A DNA stretch of 64,000 bases, taken from the NCBI RefSeq assembly GCF_023718305.1, contig NZ_QEYO01000016.1, positions 52,747 to 116,746 on the forward strand, written 5' to 3'. This document shows positions 25,308-34,230 of the stretch, in pieces. The DNA comes from Gramella sp. AN32 (GTDB lineage Bacteria; Bacteroidota; Bacteroidia; Flavobacteriales; Flavobacteriaceae). The translations under genes and the position numbers were made by a program. Each line of letters begins with the position of its first letter. The first letter of the stretch is position 1. The notes under the pieces are model-generated. The model did not search any database. It was not told the origin of the DNA and worked only from the letters and a program-made list of their open reading frames with translations.

Positions 25308-26366
25308 ATGACAATTGATAATCACAAGTCACATCTTGTGGAACTTGGCAAGTTTCTAGGGCAGTTTCAATTAGAAAAAACTGAAAAGGATGACACTATA
25401 AAAGGAAATGCCCGGTTTTTTGAAAAAATGCAGCAGGAAATCGATGCCGCAGTTCATTATAATGGCTGGTTCAATAAAGAAAATGTGATTTTTGCCCTTC
25501 AGCAATGGTCTCAGGCTTTGACTCCGCGCAACCTGCATTTATGGCTTACAAATTATACTTTTAAACCTCTGGAAGAAAAAACTGTTGGGATTGTAATGGC
25601 TGGGAATATTCCCCTGGTTGGATTACATGATTTTATTTCTGTATTGGTTTGCGGTCACAAGCTTAAGATTAAGCTTTCTTCAAACGACCAGCGACTTGTT
25701 CCTCTTATTGCCGAATATTTAAAATTCCTGGATTCTCGCTATGAAAATAGAATCCTTTTTGTTGAAGATCATTTAAAAGGTTTTGATGCAGTGATCGCAA
25801 CGGGAAGTGACAATACAGCACGTTACTTTGAACATTATTTTAAAGGGAAACCCAGTATTATTCGAAAAAACCGAAACTCAGTAGCCATTATAACCGGTGA
25901 AGAATCGAAAGAGGAACTGGCAGTGCTCGGAGAAGATATATTTCGCTATTATGGTTTAGGATGCCGGAATGTTTCAAAATTATATGTACCGAAAAACTTC
26001 AAATTCGATAACTTTTTTGAAGCGATTTATTCCTGGAATGATATCATCAATCAGAATAAATATGCCAATAATTATGATTACAACAAGGCAGTTTATTTAA
26101 TGAGCGAATTTAAATTATTAGATAATGGGTTCTTAATGCTAAAGGAAGATGCAAGGTTTGGCTCCCCTATCGCAACCTTGTTTTATGAACAATATGAAGA
26201 TGAAAACGATTTACAATTAAAACTGAAGGAGCAGGAAGATAAAATCCAGTGTATCGTAAAAAATGAAGCTGATAAAACCGAAGTGAGTTTTGGTAAAACG
26301 CAACATCCTGAATTATGGGACTATGCCGATAACGTGGATACTATTGAATTTTTACTGAATCTATAA
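25308..26366 (+). CDS. acyl-CoA reductase, LuxC-like
   Basis: A member of the LuxC/acyl-CoA reductase family within the aldehyde dehydrogenase superfamily, reducing an acyl thioester to an aldehyde with NADPH. It has 352 residues, shorter than luminescence LuxC (~480). Motifs include GIVMAGNIPLVGLHDFISVL (nucleotide-binding region), IATGSDNTARYFEHYF and YYGLGCRNVSKLYVP with the likely catalytic Cys. There are no luxD or luxE genes nearby. It lies 74 bp upstream of serC on the same strand, possibly in the same transcript. The physiological substrate is unknown. Confidence 0.88.
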   Translation: MTIDNHKSHLVELGKFLGQFQLEKTEKDDTIKGNARFFEKMQQEIDAAVHYNGWFNKENVIFALQQWSQALTPRNLHLWLTNYTFKPLEEKTVGIVMAGNIPLVGLHDFISVLVCGHKLKIKLSSNDQRLVPLIAEYLKFLDSRYENRILFVEDHLKGFDAVIATGSDNTARYFEHYFKGKPSIIRKNRNSVAIITGEESKEELAVLGEDIFRYYGLGCRNVSKLYVPKNFKFDNFFEAIYSWNDIINQNKYANNYDYNKAVYLMSEFKLLDNGFLMLKEDARFGSPIATLFYEQYEDENDLQLKLKEQEDKIQCIVKNEADKTEVSFGKTQHPELWDYADNVDTIEFLLNL

Positions 26367-26440
26367 GGCTTTAATTATAGTTTTCCTAACATCAATTCTT
26401 TTCGATTTTCTCATCTTTGTTTTAAATCATTTACCAGCTT

Positions 26441-27505
26441 ATGAAAAAGCATAATTTTAGCGCAGGTCCCTGCATATTACCAAAAGAGGTTTTTAAAAAG
26501 GCTTCTGAAGCAATTCTGGATTTTGATAATTCCGGTCTTTCTTTATTAGAAATCTCGCATCGAAGTCCGGCATTTGTCGACGTTATGGAGGAAGCAAGAT
26601 CGCTGGCTCTGGAATTATTGGATCTTAAGGATAAAGGTTATAAAGCCTTGTTCTTACAAGGGGGTGCCAGTACTCAATTCCTAATGACAGCTTATAATTT
26701 ATTGGAAAATAAAGCGGCTTATTTAAATACGGGTACCTGGAGCGATAAGGCGATCAAGGAAGCAAAGTTATTTGGAGAAGTAATTGAAGTAGCATCAAGT
26801 AAAGAGAAGAATTTCAATTATATACCAAAATCTTATACCATCCCTAAGGATACAGATTATTTTCATTGTACGAGCAACAATACGATCTTTGGAACGCAAA
26901 TGAAATCCTTTCCAAATACAGATAAGCCTTTGGTTTGCGATATGAGTTCAGATATTTTTTCCAGAAAATTGAATTTTTCAAATTTTGACCTTATTTATGC
27001 CGGGGCTCAAAAAAATATGGGTCCGGCCGGGGTAACTTTAGTTATTATAAAAGAGGAAATCCTGGGCAAGGTAACCCGAAAAATTCCTTCGATGTTAGAC
27101 TATGCTGTCCATATTTCCAAAGACAGTATGTTCAATACACCTCCGGTCTATGCCGTTTATGTTTCTCTATTAACGTTAAAATGGATTAAAGAAAATGGCG
27201 GAATTGCCGGTATGGAAGAAAATAATAATCGTAAGGCGACACTTTTATATGCTGAAGTAGATCGAAATCCATTATTTAAAGGTTTTGCTGAAAAAGAAGA
27301 TCGCTCCCCCATGAACGCCACATTCAATCTAACCAATTCGGGGCATAAAGAGGCTTTTGACAAACTTTGGAAGGATGCCGGAGTAAATGGGTTGAACGGC
27401 CATCGAAGCGTTGGCGGCTATAGGGCTTCTATGTATAATGCCCTGCCGATAGAAAGCGTCCAGGTGGTTGTAAATTGTATGAAAGAACTGGAGCATAAAA
27501 TTTAA
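26441..27505 (+). CDS. serC: phosphoserine aminotransferase
   Basis: A PLP enzyme that transaminates 3-phosphohydroxypyruvate to phosphoserine (serine synthesis) and can act in PLP synthesis. It has 354 residues, normal length. It begins with the family signature HNFSAGPCILP; the phosphate-binding loop is LQGGASTQF; the PLP Lys is in LIYAGAQKNMGPAGV; and the C-terminal GHRSVGGYRASMYNALP is present. serA follows after 10 bp, so the two steps are encoded together. Confidence 0.97.
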   Translation: MKKHNFSAGPCILPKEVFKKASEAILDFDNSGLSLLEISHRSPAFVDVMEEARSLALELLDLKDKGYKALFLQGGASTQFLMTAYNLLENKAAYLNTGTWSDKAIKEAKLFGEVIEVASSKEKNFNYIPKSYTIPKDTDYFHCTSNNTIFGTQMKSFPNTDKPLVCDMSSDIFSRKLNFSNFDLIYAGAQKNMGPAGVTLVIIKEEILGKVTRKIPSMLDYAVHISKDSMFNTPPVYAVYVSLLTLKWIKENGGIAGMEENNNRKATLLYAEVDRNPLFKGFAEKEDRSPMNATFNLTNSGHKEAFDKLWKDAGVNGLNGHRSVGGYRASMYNALPIESVQVVVNCMKELEHKI

Positions 27506-27515
27506 AGATTAAAAT

Positions 27516-28478
27516 ATGAAGGTTCTTGCGAACGATGGAATTTCTGAAAGTGGAAGGCAAATGCTAGAAAGTGAAGGTTTTGAAGTTATAGTTACCAAGG
27601 TGGCTCAAAATCAGTTAATCGATTTTCTGAATAATAACAATATTGAGGTTATTTTAGTGCGCAGTTCTACAAAAATTGGCAAAGATATTCTGGATGCCTG
27701 CCCTAAATTGAAAATTATTGGTCGTGGTGGTGTTGGCCTTGATAATATTGAAGTTGGTTATGCCCAATCTAAAAATATTGAAGTGATCAACACGCCAGAA
27801 GCGTCTTCAGGCTCTGTAGCTGAACTTGTTTTTGCCCACCTCTTTACCGGAGCTAGGCATTTACATGATTCTAATAGAAATATGCCTTTGGAAGGTGATT
27901 CCAGATTTTTGGATCTTAAAAGATCATATGCTGCGGGAGTTGAACTTAGGGGTAAAACTTTAGGGATTATTGGTTTTGGGCGAATTGGTAAAGCAGTTTC
28001 AAAAATCGCCCTGGGACTTGGAATGAAAGTAATTGCGAGCGATAGTGAAGTGGGAGAAGCAAAGATCGAGCTTACTTTTCATAATCATCAAAGTATAAAA
28101 ATTCCAATTAAAACTGAACCCATTGATCAGTTAATACAACATTCAGACTTTATTACGTTACATGTCCCCGCGCAGATATCGCCTATTCTTGGAGCTAAAG
28201 AATTTGGTGAAATGAAACAAGGTGTGGGGATTGTGAATACAGCTCGTGGTGGGATAATAGATGAAGAAGCTTTGGTCGAAGCCCTAGAAGATGGCCATGT
28301 TTCCTTTGCAGCTTTAGATACATTTGCTGATGAGCCAACACCATCAATAAAAATCCTGATGAATGAAAAGATTAGTTTAAGTCCACATATCGGCGCTGCG
28401 ACACTTGAAGCCCAAAAAAGGATTGGGGAAGAACTGGCTACTCAAATCATCTCCATATATCAAAAAGAAAAAGCTTAA
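27516..28478 (+). CDS. serA: D-3-phosphoglycerate dehydrogenase, short form
   Basis: An NAD-dependent D-2-hydroxyacid dehydrogenase. With serC next door, its substrate is most likely 3-phosphoglycerate, the first step of serine synthesis. It has 320 residues and no C-terminal ACT domain, so the serine feedback inhibition of the E. coli enzyme is not expected by that route. Visible motifs: GRGGVGLDNI, Rossmann GIIGFGRIGKAV, the substrate Arg in NTARGGIIDEEAL, the Glu in FADEPTP and the catalytic His in LSPHIGAAT. An 11-bp gap leads to the next gene, so it is probably one operon with serC and the small genes that follow. Confidence 0.93.
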   Translation: MKVLANDGISESGRQMLESEGFEVIVTKVAQNQLIDFLNNNNIEVILVRSSTKIGKDILDACPKLKIIGRGGVGLDNIEVGYAQSKNIEVINTPEASSGSVAELVFAHLFTGARHLHDSNRNMPLEGDSRFLDLKRSYAAGVELRGKTLGIIGFGRIGKAVSKIALGLGMKVIASDSEVGEAKIELTFHNHQSIKIPIKTEPIDQLIQHSDFITLHVPAQISPILGAKEFGEMKQGVGIVNTARGGIIDEEALVEALEDGHVSFAALDTFADEPTPSIKILMNEKISLSPHIGAATLEAQKRIGEELATQIISIYQKEKA

Positions 28479-28489
28479 ATTCAAGACCT

Positions 28490-29116
28490 ATGGCATCTAT
28501 ACTTGATCTTTTAAAAACACAAACCGGTTCTCAACTCATTAGCAAAGCTAAAAACGAAACCAGTTATAATGATTCAGAAATAAAAGCTTTGTTAGGAGCA
28601 GCATTACCTTTGCTGGTAAGTGTCATGGTAAAGAACTCAAAATCTTCAGAGGGTGCCAAAAATCTAAATGAAGCACTTGCAGATCCCAGGCATAACGGGG
28701 ATTTACTGCAAAATTTATCTTCAGCCAAATCAAATATGCTGGAACAGGAAGGTGGTAAAATCCTGAACCATGTTTTGGGAAATAATCAGGGGGATATTTC
28801 TAAAGTCCTGGCCAACACACTGGATCTCGATGCAAATTCAGTTACAAAAGTACTGAAAATTGCTGCTCCAGTATTACTGAGTATCTTAGGTAATCAGAAA
28901 AGGAAGGATAATGTAAATGAAGGCAGTATTTCCGATTTGATAGGTTCAGTACTCGGAGCAAATTCATCCCATGACCGCTCATTTCTGGAAACTATCCTGG
29001 ATAAAGATAATGATGGAAATATTATTGATGATATTGGCGGTATAATTCTTGGTGGTGGATTAGGAAACAAAAAAGGCGGAGGTAGCATATTAGGAGGTTA
29101 CGCCGGCGGAAGATAA
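28490..29116 (+). CDS. DUF937 family protein
   Basis: A 208-residue cytoplasmic protein of the DUF937/YidB-like type. Helical repeats are seen in MASILDLLKTQTGSQLISKA and ALLGAALPLLVSVMVKN. The second half contains an acidic DKDNDGNIIDDIGG stretch and a glycine-rich tail (LGGGLGNKKGGGSILGGYAGG). It probably oligomerises; no catalytic motif is seen and the role is unknown. It starts 11 bp after serA, so it is likely co-transcribed, though no metabolic link is obvious. Confidence 0.85.
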   Translation: MASILDLLKTQTGSQLISKAKNETSYNDSEIKALLGAALPLLVSVMVKNSKSSEGAKNLNEALADPRHNGDLLQNLSSAKSNMLEQEGGKILNHVLGNNQGDISKVLANTLDLDANSVTKVLKIAAPVLLSILGNQKRKDNVNEGSISDLIGSVLGANSSHDRSFLETILDKDNDGNIIDDIGGIILGGGLGNKKGGGSILGGYAGGR

Positions 29117-29127
29117 AATTTCAAATT

Positions 29128-29550
29128 ATGATCAAGAATATTCTTTACGTTGCTGCAATTGTACTATTTATAGCATCTTGCGGAACAACTAAAAACAGAA
29201 ATCTTGGAAATTCCAACGCTTCCAACGATACAGTAAGAATTGCCAATGATAGCCTGGAATATGAAATTATTATCATTGAACCCGGCTTTAATTCTTTTAT
29301 AAACTCTTATGCTAAACCACGCGGTTATTTTGAACAAAATTACCTGGAAAATAAAAACAGGTTTTTAGTTACTGAATATAACCAGCGGGTGAGGCAACCA
29401 TTACAGTATAATTCGAATCTCTATTTGAATGAAATTAATTATGACCAAAACGTAGATTACGGTTATGAAGTGAATTATTTACTATACAACTACTTTGTGT
29501 ATTTTAGTAGACAATACAACCAGTCGTTTGGAATTCCAACCCGTATTTGA
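29128..29550 (+). CDS. lipoprotein, DUF6146-like
   Basis: A 140-residue lipoprotein (signal MIKNILYVAAIVLFIASCG, lipobox IASC with Cys18). The mature domain is rich in Tyr and Asn (EPGFNSFINSYAKPRGYFEQNYLENKNRFLVTEYNQRV, ending NYLLYNYFVYFSRQY) and appears to be the flavobacterial family listed as DUF6146; I am fairly but not fully sure of the family number. It is likely anchored in the outer membrane, facing the periplasm. It is 11 bp downstream of the DUF937 gene. Confidence 0.82.
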   Translation: MIKNILYVAAIVLFIASCGTTKNRNLGNSNASNDTVRIANDSLEYEIIIIEPGFNSFINSYAKPRGYFEQNYLENKNRFLVTEYNQRVRQPLQYNSNLYLNEINYDQNVDYGYEVNYLLYNYFVYFSRQYNQSFGIPTRI

Positions 29551-29579
29551 TTTTCTAATGATTCCCCTATATTTGCACT

Positions 29580-29888
29580 ATGAAAAGACTCAAGAAAAAA
29601 TGGGGGATCGATTCTAATTTACAACTCACCCTTATTTTTATTGTTTTTGCGATCACAGGTTCTACCGCAGCAAAGATTGCCGCACCTGTATGTGAATTCC
29701 TGGGGGTTACTAAAGATAATAGTGAATGGTTTGTCTACTGGCCGCTTAGGGTTCTTTTAGTTTTTCCAATTTACCAGGTATTGCTGGTTGTATTTGGAAC
29801 CATATTTGGTCAATTTCAATTTTTCTGGAATTTTGAAAAGAAAATGTTATCTCGCCTCGGTCTTGGAAAAATCTTTAATTTAAGTTGA
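29580..29888 (+). CDS. small inner-membrane protein, DUF6787-like
   Basis: A 102-residue protein with two membrane helices (about 17-40 and 53-75) and a basic N-terminus (MKRLKKKWGI), which suggests both ends lie in the cytoplasm. The core motif FAITGSTAAKIAAPVCEFLG and the ending FQFFWNFEKKMLSRLG match a conserved flavobacterial family, probably DUF6787. Function unknown. It ends overlapping the next gene by 4 bp. Confidence 0.82.
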   Translation: MKRLKKKWGIDSNLQLTLIFIVFAITGSTAAKIAAPVCEFLGVTKDNSEWFVYWPLRVLLVFPIYQVLLVVFGTIFGQFQFFWNFEKKMLSRLGLGKIFNLS

Positions 29889-30208
29889 ATTCAGTAAAAA
29901 AAATAGGGCTTATAATTTCGGCACTGGTGATCCTATTTCCACCAGTTGTTGAATTTTTCCATATTTTTTTAAAACACGATCATAAAATATGTGATCAGTA
30001 CGCTGAAGTTCATTTTCACAAAAAGAATGTGGATTGTCAACTTTATAAATTTCATAAAAATCCTATTCTGGATTTTGAAATCTTCAATTATGAATTAGTT
30101 GAATTTGCAGATGAAATTCAGCAGCCTACCTCCTATTATCAATTTTTAAATAATTATGAGCCACTTGCCTTCGATACTCGTGGCCCTCCCCTTCTCATTT
30201 ATATTTAG
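29885..30208 (+). CDS. small His/Cys-rich exported or anchored protein
   Basis: A 107-residue protein starting at a TTG that overlaps the preceding stop by 4 bp (TTGA). One N-terminal hydrophobic segment (about 7-25) is followed by a stretch unusually rich in possible metal ligands: His26, His31, His33, Cys36, His43, His45, Cys51 and His57 (KHDHKICDQYAEVHFHKK). It lies 88 bp upstream of a TonB receptor whose plug resembles metal-uptake receptors, so a periplasmic metal-binding or sensing role is a reasonable inference. I know no named family. Confidence 0.72.
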   Translation: MNSVKKIGLIISALVILFPPVVEFFHIFLKHDHKICDQYAEVHFHKKNVDCQLYKFHKNPILDFEIFNYELVEFADEIQQPTSYYQFLNNYEPLAFDTRGPPLLIYI

Positions 30209-30296
30209 TAAAAATTTCTTAAACCGACTAGCTCCCTAAGCAGAGCCGTCGTGGAATTATTAGAGTAAAAGAGAATTAATTATTTAAAATACAATC

Positions 30297-32528
30297 ATGA
30301 AAATTTATTTTTTTGGATTACTGCTTTTAGCAGTAATACCATCATTATACAGTCAACATACTTTAAAAGGCATAATTACAGATGCTGCTACACAAGAACC
30401 GGTATTTAACGCCAATATTTATTTGCCTCAGGTTGAAAAAGGGAGCATGAGTGACCTCGAGGGTAATTTTACCATTCAAAATCTACCTTCAGGTAATTAT
30501 AAGATCCTTGTTTCCATTCTGGGATACGAAACCTATTCTTCAACGATAACGATTCCATCTGAAAATTTGAATATTAGCCTCAAACCCACGGCAATGGAAA
30601 TGGAAGAAGTGATCGTCTCTACACCTTTTCATCAATTACAAAGTGAAAATGTGATGAAGGTAGAGAGGGAAAGTGTTTCAGAATTAAATAAAAAGGGTGC
30701 CATCACGCTTGCCGATGGAATTAGCCAAATTGCAGGAGTAGAAAGCGTGACCACAGGAATTGGAATTGGAAAGCCGGTAATACGTGGCTTAAGTTCTAAC
30801 CGGGTATTGGTATATACCCAGGGCGTACGTTTGGAAAATCAGCAATTTGGAGATGAACATGGGCTAGGGATAAGCGCTAAGGGGATTTCCAGTGTGGAAG
30901 TAATAAAAGGCCCGGCTTCTTTACTTTATGGGAGCGATGCTATTGGCGGGGTACTGTATTTAAATCCTGAAAATTATGCCCCTGCAAATTCATCTAATGC
31001 AGGATTAAATACAGATTATTCCAGTAATACCCTGGGTTATCAAACAAGTTTAATGGCTAAATCTTCTGGTGAATTCTGGAAGTTTTTGACGCGGGGAAGT
31101 TATACAGCGCATAGTGATTATAAAACCGGCAGCGATTATCGTGTTACCAATACCAGATTTAATGAAAAGGATCTAAAAGCCGGAATTGGTTTTCAGAAAA
31201 ATAATTACAAAGCTGATTTACGCTATAACTATAATAATAGCGACATTGGAATTCCTGAAGAATTAGGCGCTCAAACCTTAACCAAAGATCCTCAACTTCC
31301 CTATCAGGATTTGCAGAACCATATTCTTAGTTTAGAAAACCGACTTTATTTTGGAGAATCTGAGCTTAATCTTAAGATTGGTTATCAGTTTAATGACAGG
31401 AAAGAGTTTGAAGAACACGCTGGGGAGGAAGATTCTTTGGAGGAGGTTGAAACCCCCGCCTTAGAAATGCACCTGGAAACATTTAATTATAACCTGAGAT
31501 TTAATTTTCCGGAAAAAGGGAGGTTTCAAACGATTGTGGGAACTCAGGGAATGTTTCAAACTAATAAAAATTTAGGTGAGGAAATTTTGATACCCGATGC
31601 ACAAACTATTGATTTTGGTATTTTTTTAACCAGTCATTATCATGTTGAAAAATGGGATTTCCAGGGAGGTTTGCGTTATGATCTTCGGGATTTAGATACA
31701 GAGCAGTTTTCTACAGAAGGCAATGATATAATACCTGGAATAGAAAAAAATTATAATTCTTTCAATGCAGCTTTAGGAGCCAAATACCAGTTTGATGAAG
31801 GATTAAATGTAAGGCTCAATCTTGCTAGCGGATTTCGAGCACCAAATATTTCTGAACTCACTTCAAACGGAACTCATAATGGGGCCAATCGCTATGAAAT
31901 TGGGAATTCTAACTTGAATAATGAGCAAAATTTTCAAATAGATTTGGCTATGGAATTCCGCAATGAACATTTTGAAGCTTTTATAAATGGTTTTCATAAC
32001 GCGGTGAACGATTATATTTACATCGCTCCTACAGGCGAAATCATAGACAATGAGAATGTTTACAGTTATACACAGAAAAATGCAAATCTCTATGGTGGTG
32101 AAGCTGGTATCCATATTCATCCCCACCCATTAGACTGGTTACATTTTGAAAGTAGTTTTGAAACAGTAACCGGAAAATTAAATAGGGATACATATCTTCC
32201 ATTTATCCCTGCAAATAGCATAAATAATATGTTAAGGGTTGAATTCGCTCAGGGCGATTTATTTACGGAAAAATTTGCCTTTATTAGATTGCAAAGTACA
32301 ATGGATCAGGAACAGCCCGGTAATTTTGAAACCAGAACGGGAGGTTATAGTTTGCTGAGTTCAGGTTTTGGTACCAGTTTAGTACTTTCAACAGGAATCC
32401 TTTCTATAAATATCTCCGGAAATAATTTACTGGACAAAGATTACGTTTCACATTTATCCAGGTTAAAACCGGATGGAATCTCCAATATTGGAAGAAATTT
32501 CCAGGTGTCCCTGAATTGGGATATCTAA
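30297..32528 (+). CDS. TonB-dependent receptor, probable metal uptake
   Basis: A 743-residue outer-membrane receptor. A signal peptide (residues 1-19, ending in LYS) precedes a CarboxypepD_reg-like domain (about 22-97: LKGIITDAATQEPVFNANIYLP...SDLEGNFTIQNLPSGNYKI). The plug domain follows (about 115-220: LADGISQIAGVESVTTGIGIGKPVIRGLSSNRVLVYTQGVR, then VEVIKGPASLLYGSDAIGGVLY), then a 22-strand-type barrel ending in the aromatic signal NIGRNFQVSLNWDI. No SusD partner follows. The plug segment QFGDEHGLGISAKGISSVEVIKGPASLLYGS resembles the zinc receptor ZnuD and related TonB receptors, and a His/Cys-rich small protein is just upstream, so metal-ion uptake is inferred. A terminator closes the gene. 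Confidence 0.92.
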   Translation: MKIYFFGLLLLAVIPSLYSQHTLKGIITDAATQEPVFNANIYLPQVEKGSMSDLEGNFTIQNLPSGNYKILVSILGYETYSSTITIPSENLNISLKPTAMEMEEVIVSTPFHQLQSENVMKVERESVSELNKKGAITLADGISQIAGVESVTTGIGIGKPVIRGLSSNRVLVYTQGVRLENQQFGDEHGLGISAKGISSVEVIKGPASLLYGSDAIGGVLYLNPENYAPANSSNAGLNTDYSSNTLGYQTSLMAKSSGEFWKFLTRGSYTAHSDYKTGSDYRVTNTRFNEKDLKAGIGFQKNNYKADLRYNYNNSDIGIPEELGAQTLTKDPQLPYQDLQNHILSLENRLYFGESELNLKIGYQFNDRKEFEEHAGEEDSLEEVETPALEMHLETFNYNLRFNFPEKGRFQTIVGTQGMFQTNKNLGEEILIPDAQTIDFGIFLTSHYHVEKWDFQGGLRYDLRDLDTEQFSTEGNDIIPGIEKNYNSFNAALGAKYQFDEGLNVRLNLASGFRAPNISELTSNGTHNGANRYEIGNSNLNNEQNFQIDLAMEFRNEHFEAFINGFHNAVNDYIYIAPTGEIIDNENVYSYTQKNANLYGGEAGIHIHPHPLDWLHFESSFETVTGKLNRDTYLPFIPANSINNMLRVEFAQGDLFTEKFAFIRLQSTMDQEQPGNFETRTGGYSLLSSGFGTSLVLSTGILSINISGNNLLDKDYVSHLSRLKPDGISNIGRNFQVSLNWDI

Positions 32529-32532
32529 AATT

Positions 32533-32562
32533 AAAAAGGCTGCCTGTAACGGCAGCCTTTTT
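32533..32562. terminator. bidirectional terminator
   Basis: A perfect 12-bp stem (AAAAAGGCTGCC, loop TGTAAC) with T-runs on both strands, between convergent genes. Confidence 0.9.
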
Positions 32563-32583
32563 AACATAGGTGTTAAGGGTAGA

Positions 32584-32889
32584 TTAATATGCTTCCACTT
32601 CGATAACCTGTGGTTGTTGTTCAGGCACTTTTTTCCAAACATGTGTATATATATACATGAGTGTAAATGATGGAATTACATCTGTAAATGGTAAGATCTC
32701 TTCTATAAATACTAATACAGATGCAATTTTACCTTGTTTCCCGGGATACATTTCCTGCATTTTCTTTGCGGCATAAGGTGCCCAAAGTATATCCAAAAAT
32801 GGTCCTATGAGCGGAATTCCAACAGTTGCCATACCCACAGCGTCGTAAAAAAGTCCTTTTATAAATTTTTTATTGTTTAAAAGTTTCAT
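32584..32889 (-). CDS. small membrane-associated hypothetical protein
   Basis: A 101-residue protein with hydrophobic segments at about 18-35 (AVGMATVGIPLIGPFLDILWAP) and 58-85 (SVLVFIEEILPFTDVIPSFTLMYIYTHVW), and a PGKQGK turn between them. It is probably an inner-membrane protein with two helices or re-entrant segments. The family is unknown to me. It follows folE by 47 bp on the same strand and ends at the terminator shared with the TonB receptor gene. Confidence 0.78.
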   Translation of the reverse strand: MKLLNNKKFIKGLFYDAVGMATVGIPLIGPFLDILWAPYAAKKMQEMYPGKQGKIASVLVFIEEILPFTDVIPSFTLMYIYTHVWKKVPEQQPQVIEVEAY

Positions 32890-32936
32890 GTTTCCTGAAT
32901 TGGTTCAATAACGAAAAGCAAATAAAATGCCAAAGA

Positions 32937-33533
32937 TTATTTGAGGTCTGAGCTTATTAGTTTTAAAAATTCATTTCTGGTTTCAATTTCCTTAAACTGG
33001 CCACGAAAACCCGAAGTTGTAGTTGCAGAATTTTGTTTTTGAACACCGCGCATCATCATACACATATGTACGGCTTCAATCACAACAGCAACCCCCTGGG
33101 GTTTCAAAGTTTTATTCAAACATTCCAAAATGTCATGGGTTAACCTTTCCTGAACCTGTAGCCTTCGGGCAAAAACATCTACCACTCGGGGCAATTTGCT
33201 AAGACCTATTATTTTGCCATCAGGAATGTAAGCAATATGGGCTTTCCCAAAGAAAGGCAACATATGGTGCTCACATAATGAATACAATTCAATGTCTTTT
33301 ACCACAACCATTTCATCGTAATCTTCATTAAAAATGGCTTTGCTCAGAATTTCTTCTGCATCCATTTCATAGCCCTGGGTTAGAAATTGCATGGCTTTGG
33401 CCGCTCTTTCAGGGGTTTTTAGAATACCTTCCCGGTTTGGATCTTCACCGACTCCGGTAATAATATCCTTAAAATTATTTTTTAGTTGATCTGTGGTTTC
33501 TATATCGTATTCTTCAAAAAATTTATAAGACAT
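32937..33533 (-). CDS. folE: GTP cyclohydrolase I
   Basis: Converts GTP to dihydroneopterin triphosphate, the first step of folate synthesis. It has 198 residues. The zinc ligands are the Cys and His of YSLCEHHMLPFFGKAHIAYIP and the second Cys in VVIEAVHMCMMMRGVQK, so this is the zinc-dependent FolE1 (type IA). LKTPERAAKAMQFLTQGY is the N-terminal signature. It lies 3 bp downstream of msrA in the same direction, so the two are probably co-transcribed. Confidence 0.97.
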   Translation of the reverse strand: MSYKFFEEYDIETTDQLKNNFKDIITGVGEDPNREGILKTPERAAKAMQFLTQGYEMDAEEILSKAIFNEDYDEMVVVKDIELYSLCEHHMLPFFGKAHIAYIPDGKIIGLSKLPRVVDVFARRLQVQERLTHDILECLNKTLKPQGVAVVIEAVHMCMMMRGVQKQNSATTTSGFRGQFKEIETRNEFLKLISSDLK

Positions 33534-33536
33534 TAT

Positions 33537-34091
33537 TTATTTTACTTTTAATTTTTCTGAAAATAATTTATTCAATTTCGCAATTTTGGGATCTATAATA
33601 TACTGGCAATAGGGTTGCTGCCTATGCTGATTGTAGAAATCCTGATGTTCCTCCTCTGCTTTGTAAAAAGTCTCTGCTTCAGTGATCTCTGTAACTATAG
33701 GTTTACCTTCGAAAACATTCTGTTCCGTAAGTAATCCCACAACGTCCTCTGCATCCTTTTTTTGAGTTTCAGAATGATAAAATATAGCGCTTCGATATTG
33801 CGTACCAACATCATTTTGTTGACGGTTAAGGGTTGTAGGATCGTGCGTGGCAAAAAACACCAATAAGATATCTTTAAAACTTATGGCTTCAGGGTTAAAT
33901 TTAATTTCAATAGCTTCTGCATGTCCGGTCCTCCCCTGCACAATTTCTCTATAAGCTGGATTTTTTATAGTTCCACCGGTGAAACCTGAAGTAACACTTT
34001 CCACTCCCTCCAATCTTTGAAAAACCGCTTCTGTACACCAAAAGCATCCGCCGGCAAGCGTTGCGGTTTCCAATTTATTCTGAATTTTCAA
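33537..34091 (-). CDS. msrA: peptide-methionine (S)-S-oxide reductase
   Basis: Reduces the S epimer of methionine sulfoxide in oxidised proteins. It has 184 residues. The catalytic motif GCFWCTEAVF contains the nucleophilic Cys and a second Cys three residues later. YRSAIFYHSETQKKDAE and the C-terminal HQDFYNQHRQQPYCQYIIDPK, with a probable recycling Cys, are present. No MsrB domain is fused. It starts just downstream of a divergent promoter region shared with the DUF5916 gene. Confidence 0.96.
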   Translation of the reverse strand: MKIQNKLETATLAGGCFWCTEAVFQRLEGVESVTSGFTGGTIKNPAYREIVQGRTGHAEAIEIKFNPEAISFKDILLVFFATHDPTTLNRQQNDVGTQYRSAIFYHSETQKKDAEDVVGLLTEQNVFEGKPIVTEITEAETFYKAEEEHQDFYNQHRQQPYCQYIIDPKIAKLNKLFSEKLKVK

Positions 34092-34172
34092 AGTACTATT
34101 TATTTTTGTTGATCAAATTTAAATTTTATTTAAACGAATAAGTTTGGTTTAACTTCATTTTATCAATTTTTG

Positions 34173-34203
34173 TTGGTCTTTCGAAATGCGCAGACTATTT
34201 TTG
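34173..34203 (+). promoter_or_regulatory. candidate promoter for DUF5916 gene
   Basis: TTGG at 34173-34176 and TATTTTTG at 34196-34203, a perfect TAnnTTTG -7 element at the expected distance, lie 27 bp before the start codon at 34231. Confidence 0.5.
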
Positions 34204-34230
34204 CGGAATCCATAATTTCCAGCCTTAAAA

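Noticed and set aside
32521..32580. Riboswitch upstream of folE or the TonB receptor
   Set aside because: The only structure is a simple terminator hairpin with T-runs on both strands.
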